Source of the DNA: JABMRP01 sp964444795
GTDB lineage: Bacteria; Planctomycetota; Planctomycetia; Pirellulales; Thermoguttaceae
Length of the DNA stretch: 13,686 bases
Direction of reading: 5' to 3'
Assembly: GCA_964444795.1 (NCBI GenBank)
Contig: CAYUIQ010000234.1
Location: 1 to 13,686 of the forward strand
In this document: in pieces, positions 1 to 5,795 of the stretch
Layout of the letters: each line of letters begins with the position of its first letter
How positions within the stretch are numbered: position 1 is the first letter of the stretch
The notes under the pieces: generated by a model
What the model was told of the DNA's origin: nothing
Database searches by the model: none
What the model saw: the letters and a program-made list of their open reading frames with translations, nothing else
Program-made: the position numbers and the translations under genes

Positions 1-567
1 CTTGCCCATGGCCGTTTCCAGCACGAGTCCGGTTGACAAAGCGAAGAGGACAACCATCCGCATGATGGGAAAACCGCATCCGGTCGCTTGGGATCGTTGT
101 TGCGGGTAGGCGGCTTGGTTCTCGGGGGTATCAGCCATCGTGACCGTCGTGCCGTCGCCGGTGACGACGCGATGGCCGAGCCACCGCCATTCGGCAGGCG
201 TCTGGTCCTCGATCGCCCGTGAGGTCTGCGTCAGCAAGCGATGCATGGCTTGCTCGTCCAATTTGCCGCGGGCAATGCAATAGGCCCCCGTCTTGGGACA
301 GCATGCAGCCAGCCCGCGGGCCGCGCGGTACGCGATCAACTTTGCGACGGCCGCCACACAGCCGTGGTCCTTGCTCAGAACTTGCGAGAGAAACACCCAC
401 ACCGTCACCGAAGTGACGTAGACGCGGGCGCGATCGAGAATCCCGCTTGCTTTCCCGAAGGCCGCCGAGATCGTCTCCGCCGGCAGCAGTGACGCGAAAT
501 ACAAATCCCCTGCTTGACGGCCATGCTGGACTCGACTTCTCAACGAACAAAGGTCAGAATAGAACAT
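1..567 (-). CDS. IS4-family transposase, N-terminal part (cut by window edge)
   Basis: Reading the minus strand from an ATG at 567-565 gives 189 uninterrupted codons that leave the window at base 1, so the gene continues to the left. An AAGGAGG ribosome binding site lies six bases before the ATG and decides the start. The protein opens MFYSDLCSLRSRVQHGRQAG. It contains WVFLSQVLSKDHGC (about 57-70), LIAYRAARG (77-85), PKTGAYCIARGKL (91-103) and VVTGDGTTVTMADTPENQ (about 134-151). This order, especially D-G-T-x-V-x-M-x-D-T-P-E-N, is what I know from planctomycete IS4-family DDE transposases. D138 in TGDGTT is probably the first catalytic aspartate; the second Asp and the Glu would lie outside the window. 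Such enzymes catalyse cut-and-paste transposition of their own element. No internal stop or frameshift is visible. Family assignment is firm; the exact IS name is not known to me. Confidence 0.85.
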   Translation of the reverse strand, partial: MFYSDLCSLRSRVQHGRQAGDLYFASLLPAETISAAFGKASGILDRARVYVTSVTVWVFLSQVLSKDHGCVAAVAKLIAYRAARGLAACCPKTGAYCIARGKLDEQAMHRLLTQTSRAIEDQTPAEWRWLGHRVVTGDGTTVTMADTPENQAAYPQQRSQATGCGFPIMRMVVLFALSTGLVLETAMGK

Positions 568-731
568 AAGGGCCTCCTTGCCGAATGGGTTTGAAGCGTA
601 TTGCAACAACTCCAAACTCATCCCAAGCGAGGCCCTCTTTGTCAACTCCAAAAAAACACCGCTGCAACCGACGGTGATAGCACTGCTATGACAGCAAAGC
701 TTAACCCTCGCCAGTACCGGCTTTCCGGCAA
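568..731. mobile_element. Upstream flank of the IS4-type element, end not defined
   Basis: This non-coding stretch lies upstream of the transposase start and probably contains the promoter and terminal repeat of the element. On the minus strand a TTGACA -35-like hexamer lies at 645-640, but the matching -10 position is poor. A small hairpin, ATAGC-act-GCTAT, lies around 678-690, and CCGG-cttt-CCGG lies around 717-728. Because the partner end of the element is outside the window, the inverted repeat and target duplication cannot be placed. By inference the element ends between about 690 and 730, before the tandem repeats and the broken gene. Confidence 0.4.
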
Positions 732-815
732 TTAAGTGCCATTCGGTTCTGACACCTTTTTCGTTCCCTTTTTCGTTCCCCCTTTTTCGTTCCCGTTCCG
801 TTCCTCGTTCCTGGT
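732..815. repeat. GGGAACGAAAAA short tandem repeats with adjoining TTAAGTGCCATTC motif
   Basis: On the plus strand the unit TTTTTCGTTCCC occurs at 757-768, 769-780 and, slightly shifted, about 783-794. It is followed by shortened copies (GTTCCGTTCCTCGTTCC). The block adjoins TTAAGTGCCATTCGGTTCTG at about 733-752. On the minus strand this reads GGAACGAAAAAGGTGTCAG, which resembles short intergenic repeats I associate with planctomycete genomes, possibly REP-like elements mobilised by REP-associated (IS200-like) transposases. The repeat structure is seen directly; the class is inference. It interrupts the C-terminal side of the FGE-sulfatase fragment. Confidence 0.5.
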
Positions 816-968
816 ATCAAGAGCCTTTGCCAACGCCTCGGCCGATTCGTGACTGCCCATCATAAACTCCCCCGCAGGGATCAGCACCATCTTCATCTTG
901 ACCCGGTCGCTGTGCCCCATTGCCCGGCGGTTTCGTCGTTCACCGCAACTCTTACCAGGCCGCTTCAC
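732..968 (-). pseudogene. FGE-sulfatase (formylglycine-generating enzyme) domain fragment
   Basis: The minus-strand frame opens at a GTG at 968 and contains KMKMVLIPAGEFMMGSHES. This is the characteristic beginning of the FGE-sulfatase / SUMF1 domain, whose usual form is GMKxVxIPAGEFxMGS. Only about 25 residues of a domain that normally spans 200 or more are present. The frame then runs into low-complexity sequence made by the GGGAACGAAAAA repeats (NEERNGNEKGGTKKGTKK) and stops at 732. Upstream, a stop codon near 1014-1016 closes the frame, so it is not continuous with the TPR gene in the present sequence. In planctomycetes such domains are often found next to or fused with Ser/Thr kinases, so this may be the torn end of the neighbouring kinase-TPR gene or of a separate small gene. 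A functional product is unlikely. Confidence 0.6.
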
Positions 969-1200
969 CGTGGGCGGTTCCGAAGTGAGTCTCGGGCTGG
1001 CGCCCCTTCGGCGTTATTCGATTGTCTTTGGAGCTTACAGAACTCGATTCGTTCGATGAGCACCTGTTCCAGCTTTGTGTCGCGATCATCCAATTGGCGA
1101 GCAAGGCGAAGAGCGGTTTGGTGCGATTCTTGCGCCCGCTGGAAGTCTCCCAACCCCTCGTCGCACTGTCCGACCCCGAACAAGTTCTGGATGACCCCGC
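965..1200 (-). pseudogene. Out-of-frame 3' end of the kinase-TPR gene (last TPR)
   Basis: In a different minus-strand frame from the kinase ORF this stretch encodes VIQNLFGVGQCDEGLGDF followed by QRAQESHQTALRLARQLDD, a clear TPR repeat, then QVLIERIEFCKLQRQ. It stops at 965. Removing one G from the run GCGGGG (minus strand, 1200-1195) joins the kinase ORF to this frame as SETRVIQNLFGVG. The corrected gene, 3989 to 965, would then encode 1007 residues. The family periodicity (GDFQRAREHYQKSL in the previous repeat, GDFQRAQESHQTAL here) supports one original reading frame. It may be a genuine mutation or a homopolymer sequencing or assembly error. Confidence 0.7.
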
Positions 1201-3989
1201 GTTTCGCTCGCTGTGTGTGTGGTCGTTGCCAAGGACTGGCAAATATCGAGAGACTTTTGGTAGTGTTCGCGAGCCCGCTGGAAATCACCCATTTGGGCGA
1301 TCACGGTGGCCACCCAGTTATACGCGATGGCCAGATCCTGCTGCATTTGTGCATTCTGCCGATCGTCGTCGGCCAGTTCCTGTCGCAGAGCCAGTGACCT
1401 TTGCAGGTTCTGCAAAGCTGCGGGGAGGTCCTTCTGTTCCATGCTCACGCTTGCGAGCCTTTCAAGAGATATGTAGAGACCACGTTTGAACGAGAGATTC
1501 TTGGGATCCTGTTTCACCAGTTGCTCGCGCAGTTGCATACTCTCCCGATAGCAGGCGAAGGCTTCCGTAACGTTTCCCTGGGCCAAGTTCGCGTTTCCGA
1601 CGTCGTCCAGTGCCGTGGTGACGTTCCCCACGGCATCGGCGTTGTTTGGATCTTGCTCCGCCAGTGTCCGGCGCAGGGCCAACGATTTCTGGTGAAATTC
1701 CAACGCTGTGTCCGCGTCGTCCATCCGCATGATCGCCCGGCCGAGCTTGGTATAGGTAACGGTCAAGTCGCGCAGATTCCGCGGAGTGGGATCGGCCTTG
1801 GCTCGTTGCCGATCGATGGCCAGCGCCTTTTCGAGGATTTCTCGGGCGGCCGTGAATTGCTCCGATTGGAGCTTCAACTCGCCAAGCTTCCCGTAAGCGA
1901 CGGATAGATCTCGCCGAGCTTCGTCCGTATCGCGATCTCCGACCGCTTGTTGCCGGATGTCCAAGGAACGTTGAAAAAAGTCTTCGGCGCTAGTCCATTG
2001 TCCCGCCAGCAAGTAGGCATCGCCGAGAGACTCGTAAGCCACGGAGAGATCTCGTTTTGCCTCGGACGACTCGGGAGATCTCGCGACAAGGTCTTCCCGG
2101 AGTTCTTCGGCGGTCCGATAATGCTCGATTGCACTCTTCACGTCCTGCTCGTACCGCAAGCAGAGGTGGCCCAATCTTTCGCGCGTTACCGCCAGATCGT
2201 CGTCGGTTTTGTCCGGGTCGGCCTCGGCCTGGCGGAGGCGTTGGAGGATCGCGACCGCGTGTTCGTACTCGCGCTTCGCCCCTTCGGATCGCCCCAATCC
2301 AAGCAGGACGTCACCCAGTCGGGTGTGAGCGATGGCGTTGGTACGGTCGATCAGGGTGGCAGCTTCCCCGGTTCCGGGGATTTCGCTCAGACCGTCGATT
2401 GCGGTGGTGAGTAAACGCTCCTTTAGTAGCAGCGTTGCCGGCGTATCTTGGAGGACGTCATGGGTATCCCATACCATCAAGCGGAGCGTGTCGAGCGCCA
2501 GTTCCCGCTGTTCCGCAACCATCGTCGCGTTGTGATCGGCTCGTTGCCGTTGTTGTTCTGTCGTCGTCACGGCCTGTTGGAGGTCCGAGTTGGTCTGTTG
2601 CAGGCGAACGTGGTACCCGCCGAACACAGACCCTGCGACCACACAACCAACCAGGATAATCGAGGCGAGTAGCGCAATCGCCGGGCGTCGCCGAGCCCAT
2701 CGGACCGATCGTTCCAGCGTCGTGATCCGGCGTGCCGATATCGGTTCGTGCCGTAGGAAACGAGCCAGATCGTCCGCCAGGCTCCCGGCGGACGGGTATC
2801 TGCGATGTGGTTCCTTCTCCAAGCACTTCAGGCAGATCGTCTCCAGGTCGCGAGTGATCCAGGGGGTGAGCTTTCGCGGTGGCAACGGTTCTTTTTCGCA
2901 AACCTGCAGCAACGTCTCGATCGGAGTCGGCGCGAGAAAAGGCGGTCGGGCGGTTAGCAGGAAATAGAGCGTGGCTCCGATCGCATAGATGTCGGCCGCT
3001 TTGCCCACGTCTTTGATGCGACCTTCAGCCTGTTCGGGAGGCATGTAGCTGGGCGTCCCCAAGACCTGCCCGGTTACCGTGCCGCCACCCCTGGCGTCAA
3101 CCTGTTTTGCCAGGCCAAAGTCGGTGATGTGCGGTTCGTTCCATTGATCCACCAACACGTTGCCCGGCTTCAAATCACGGTGAATAATGCCTTGCCGATG
3201 AGCGTGGGCCACGGCGTCGGTGATCTTCCGTACGAGGTCCGCCGTTTTGCGTTCGGGTAGAGGTGCTTCAGCGGTATACGCGACGAGACTCTTACCATCC
3301 ACGAAGCCCATCGAGAAATACGGTTGACCCTCGTGCTCACCAATCTCATGGATGGGTACGATGTGAGGATGGTCCAAGCCGGCTGCCGTCTCGGCCTCCG
3401 CGCGAAATCGTTGGATCTCTTCGGTATCCGCCGCGGCACCCGAGAGGATTCGCTTGACGGCGACGATTCGGTTCAAGCTGCACTGCTTCGCCTCGTAAAC
3501 GATGCCCATCCCACCACGGCCGATGACTCTGAGCAGTTCATAATCGCCGATGCGGCCAAGGGGCTTCCGACCCTCGGCAGGCGATTCGCGGGCCGCGGGC
3601 GGAACCCGCATCTCTGTTGGCGTGTCGGTCCCGGGTCGTCTGACGTCGTTGGGGGTCCGGCGCGACGTATCCGTGGAGGCACGTTCATAGTCGGCCGTGT
3701 CCATGTCGCCAAAGGCCGCGCCGACGAGAGACGAATGTTCCGGGAAACGATGCCGGTAGTCATCTTTCTTGGGCCAAGTGCCGCCCTGTCGCAACAACTG
3801 CAGTTCCGCGTCGAGAAGGTAAAAGAGCACGGCACTCTTCTCGACTTCGCCGCGACCGGCCAAGTACTGCTCGATCCGTGGTTTCTCGGAGGGACTCGCG
3901 GACCAGCGACGTTTGAAGTCGTCGACGAAAGGCTGGATACTTGCCTCGATTAACAGCCCCAACCGCTCGGAGAAGCGTGATTCATCCAT
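1086..3989 (-). CDS. Membrane Hanks-type Ser/Thr protein kinase with C-terminal TPR array (3' end frameshifted)
   Basis: The 967-residue product phosphorylates Ser/Thr on unknown partners and probably assembles complexes through its TPRs. I prefer the ATG at 3989 (MDESRFSERLGLLIEA) over an upstream in-frame start at 4103, whose extra 38 residues are Arg-rich and family-unlike; no strong RBS decides it. Residues 1-110 match the N-terminal extension common in planctomycete kinases (KPRIEQYLAGRG, HRFPEHSSLV). Kinase domain about 148-412: GRGGMG loop (157-162), VAVK lysine K179, HRDLKPGN with D272, DFG (290-292), GTPSYMPPEQ with PPE for APE, and DIYAIGATLYFLL. All catalytic residues are present. 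A membrane segment (about 437-458, IALLASIILVGCVVAG) follows an Arg-rich stretch, putting the kinase in the cytoplasm and the TPRs outside. TPR motifs run from about 560 to 930. After SLATTTHTASET the frame breaks at 1195-1198; the last roughly 40 residues of this ORF are therefore spurious. No operon partner is evident. Confidence 0.85.
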   Translation of the reverse strand: MDESRFSERLGLLIEASIQPFVDDFKRRWSASPSEKPRIEQYLAGRGEVEKSAVLFYLLDAELQLLRQGGTWPKKDDYRHRFPEHSSLVGAAFGDMDTADYERASTDTSRRTPNDVRRPGTDTPTEMRVPPAARESPAEGRKPLGRIGDYELLRVIGRGGMGIVYEAKQCSLNRIVAVKRILSGAAADTEEIQRFRAEAETAAGLDHPHIVPIHEIGEHEGQPYFSMGFVDGKSLVAYTAEAPLPERKTADLVRKITDAVAHAHRQGIIHRDLKPGNVLVDQWNEPHITDFGLAKQVDARGGGTVTGQVLGTPSYMPPEQAEGRIKDVGKAADIYAIGATLYFLLTARPPFLAPTPIETLLQVCEKEPLPPRKLTPWITRDLETICLKCLEKEPHRRYPSAGSLADDLARFLRHEPISARRITTLERSVRWARRRPAIALLASIILVGCVVAGSVFGGYHVRLQQTNSDLQQAVTTTEQQRQRADHNATMVAEQRELALDTLRLMVWDTHDVLQDTPATLLLKERLLTTAIDGLSEIPGTGEAATLIDRTNAIAHTRLGDVLLGLGRSEGAKREYEHAVAILQRLRQAEADPDKTDDDLAVTRERLGHLCLRYEQDVKSAIEHYRTAEELREDLVARSPESSEAKRDLSVAYESLGDAYLLAGQWTSAEDFFQRSLDIRQQAVGDRDTDEARRDLSVAYGKLGELKLQSEQFTAAREILEKALAIDRQRAKADPTPRNLRDLTVTYTKLGRAIMRMDDADTALEFHQKSLALRRTLAEQDPNNADAVGNVTTALDDVGNANLAQGNVTEAFACYRESMQLREQLVKQDPKNLSFKRGLYISLERLASVSMEQKDLPAALQNLQRSLALRQELADDDRQNAQMQQDLAIAYNWVATVIAQMGDFQRAREHYQKSLDICQSLATTTHTASETRGHPELVRGRTVRRGVGRLPAGARIAPNRSSPCSPIG

Positions 3990-4132
3990 GGCCCGATTCC
4001 CGTTCGATGCGTATCGTCTCAAACGACCTTGTGCCGTGCCCGTCCGCCGCAAAGCACGCCGCCCGCAAGCGTCAATTCTGGGCGAACCAACCGGCAGCGT
4101 CAAGCGTTGGGGCGGCGGTGGCTATGGGCCGA

Positions 4133-4164
4133 TGAGAAAACCCCACCGGCGGCAACCGATGGGG
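4133..4164 (-). terminator. Intrinsic terminator on minus strand, no matching gene
   Basis: On the minus strand CCCCA-t-CGG-TTGCCG-CCG-g-TGGGG forms an 8-bp hairpin with one mismatch, immediately followed by TTTTCTC. This is a canonical Rho-independent terminator reading leftwards. The only minus-strand gene upstream of it is the selC tRNA, about 1 kb away across the decayed integrase. It also lies 144 bases upstream of the kinase start, so it would insulate the kinase from leftward transcription. Confidence 0.55.
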
Positions 4165-4257
4165 ATTGGATGTTTTGGGGTGGTGATGGGCTACTTCCGC
4201 TTCCGCCGCCGGGAAGAGCAATCAGGGTCGGTTGTCACAACGCGGCCGCCGGATCTG

Positions 4258-5243
4258 GGGCCCATCGAGCCGGGGCATCCCGTCAAGTTCCGCGTCGAGC
4301 AACTGCTGGCCGCGAAGATTACGGGGAACCCGATCGACGGCGACTCTCCCTTGTCGCCCGTGACCTTGCCGACGCATCGGTCCGGAAGCACTGCGGATTC
4401 GCGAAGCACTTTCTTGCCCAGGCCGTGGTCCACGAACTGATTCCCGTCAATCCGTTCGGCAAGCTTATCTCTTCCCCCGTGGGCAACGAAGCCCGGCAAT
4501 ACTTCGTCACCCAAGACGAGACGGACAAAGTTCTGGACGCGGCCCCCGATGCCGAGTGGCGGCTGCTCATCGCCCTGAGTCGTTACGGTGGCCTACGATG
4601 CCCCAGCGAGCACCTATCGCTTCGCTGGGACGACGTGGACTGGGCGAACAACCGATTGCACGTCACCAGCCCCAAGACGGAACAGCATCCTGGGCATGAA
4701 ACGCGATTGGCGCCGCTCTTCCCCGAACTGCGGCCGTATCTTGAGGCCGTCTGGGATGCCGCCGAGCCGGGGGCCGAGTTCGTCATTACCCGCTATCGGG
4801 GGCGAGGGAGCAACCTTCGGACCCAACTCAGCCGGATCGTCAAGCGAGCGAGCGTCCAGCCGTGGCCGCGAATTTTCCACAACACGCGGGCCACTCGGCA
4901 AACCGAATTGGAGGAGACCTTCCCGGCTCACGTTGTATGCAAGTGGATCGGCAACAGCCCCCAGGTGGCCAGAGCCCACTACTTACAGGTCACGGATGAG
5001 CACTTCGAGCGGGCCATTCAGGCCGACGAAAAAAGCGGCGCAGAAAACAGCGCACTTCCGGCGCAGAATCAGGCGCAGCGGGTGCAAGCGGCTGTGCGCG
5101 GGGAGTCGCGTGATAAACGAACCCCCCAATCGCAACCCATTGTATCGCACGAAGTTACGCCACGTCCCGCGGGCCAACGCGACGACCCGCTTAGGGTAAA
5201 GACGGAAGTGCATGGGAATCGAACCCACCAGCGACACGCATGA
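4258..5243 (+). pseudogene. Tyrosine recombinase (phage-type integrase), core-binding domain deleted
   Basis: Two family segments occur in different frames. At 4258-4345 one frame gives GPIEPGHPVKFRVEQLLAAK followed by ITGNPIDGD, the N-terminal part of the integrase type common in planctomycetes. From 4350 another frame gives LVARDLADASVRKHCGFAK and the full catalytic domain to 5243. Between them roughly 70-80 residues of the SAM-like core-binding domain are missing, so an internal deletion joined the parts out of frame near 4345-4350. The catalytic set is intact: Arg in GGLRCPSE (4596), Lys in SPKTE, HNTR with His 4878 and Arg 4887, Trp in KWIGN where many relatives have His, and Tyr in AHYLQV (4980). 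No credible start codon with an RBS precedes the catalytic part. The last about 14 codons are read antisense through the selC tRNA 3' half, so the natural C-terminus is uncertain. These enzymes integrate or excise mobile elements at att sites, often in tRNA genes. Confidence 0.75.
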
Positions 5244-5299
5244 CGCGCCGCTCAACGGTTTTGAAGACCGGGCCGGGCACCAGCACCGGAAGCACTTCC
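5203..5299 (-). tRNA. selC: Selenocysteine tRNA, anticodon UCA
   Basis: The minus strand folds into a tRNA(Sec)-type cloverleaf. The acceptor stem is 8 bp and perfect (GGAAGTGC 5' and GCACTTCC 3'), with G at the discriminator position. The D arm is CCGG-t-GC-TGGT-GC-CCGG, a 6-bp stem with one bulged U and a 4-base loop. The anticodon loop CTTCAAA places TCA at 5264-5262, as in Escherichia coli selC; its stem is CGGT/ACCG plus a C-U mismatch. The variable arm is long (about 9-10 bp, AGCGGCGCG...). The T arm is GTGGG-TTCGATT-CCCAT, giving the bacterial 8+5 arrangement. CCA is not encoded. Its product is charged with Ser, converted by SelA and delivered to in-frame UGA by SelB; no sel genes are in the window. 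A GC hairpin at 5190-5169 lies 13 bases downstream without a T-run. The remnant integrase abuts the 3' end. Confidence 0.93.
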
Positions 5300-5338
5300 G
5301 CAAGGCGCACTGCCGTGCGTGGTGTGTCAAGACGAGGC

Positions 5339-5367
5339 AGTGTAACACTTTCCGGCGCTTCTGTGAA
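5339..5367 (-). promoter_or_regulatory. Candidate sigma-70 promoter of the selC tRNA
   Basis: On the minus strand TTCACA (5367-5362) and TACACT (5344-5339) are separated by exactly 17 bases. The -10 is preceded by TGT. Transcription would start near 5332, giving a 5' leader of about 33 bases before the mature tRNA at 5299. A TTGACA at 5330-5325 also exists but has no -10 that would leave room for a leader. The match is by eye only. Confidence 0.45.
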
Positions 5368-5614
5368 GACACAGCCGGCTCCCCGCATGCCGCCAGAAGT
5401 CGCCGGTCGTTGTTCCGCTGCTGCCGTTCCTTTCCGGTCGACGCCTCGGCCAGAGACGTTTGTGTCGCGGCTTGCGTGTACTGCACTGCCGTATTGCGGC
5501 AACCACGTCCGGCGATCGATGCGAGGGTCATACAGCCGACCCTCTCCCCCTAGTTATGGGCTGTACAGCATCCCCCGGTAGCACTCCAGTGAGTGCGGAT
5601 AATCCGCAAAATTG

Positions 5615-5642
5615 TTGACATCCTCTCTCGGCCAACTAGACT
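5615..5642 (+). promoter_or_regulatory. Candidate sigma-70 promoter of the PEP-CTERM gene
   Basis: A perfect TTGACA (5615-5620) is followed after 16 bases by TAGACT (5637-5642, four of six consensus positions). A start near 5649 would give a leader of about 147 bases before the ATG at 5796. It lies in locally A+T-richer sequence (AAAATTGTTGACA), unlike the GC-rich surroundings. Confidence 0.5.
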
Positions 5643-5795
5643 GGGGACGTTGGATAGCGTTCATTTTTAAGGTGCATACACTTCGTAGGCCGGTTGGCCG
5701 ACGTCGCGGCGAAGTCGCGAAGCGGTCCAATGATGAGCCTTGTCTACTCGTGTCGTTCCATATCTTCTCACGCCCATCGATTGCCAGGTCATCTC

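Larger units (their letters stand above)
5300..5795. other. Intergenic region between selC and the PEP-CTERM gene
   Basis: No convincing gene lies in these 496 bases. Short open frames here start inside the antisense of the tRNA and show no family features. The stretch holds the candidate selC promoter (minus, 5339-5367), a perfect 7-bp hairpin GAGGGTC-atacagcc-GACCCTC (5523-5544) without a T-run, a candidate promoter for the downstream gene (plus, 5615-5642), and a roughly 147-base GC-rich leader that includes GGCC-ggtt-GGCC near 5688-5699. Confidence 0.6.

Noticed and set aside
131..550. 139-residue minus-strand frame as a gene
   Set aside because: It is an Arg/Gly-rich shadow. The minus-strand frame starting at 567 has a strong RBS and clear IS4 transposase motifs over the same bases.
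5212..5581. Open frames starting MGIEPTS... and the integrase tail ...HGNRTHQ
   Set aside because: These peptides are translations of the antisense of the selC T-arm, a known source of false ORFs, and the rest of the frames has no family features.
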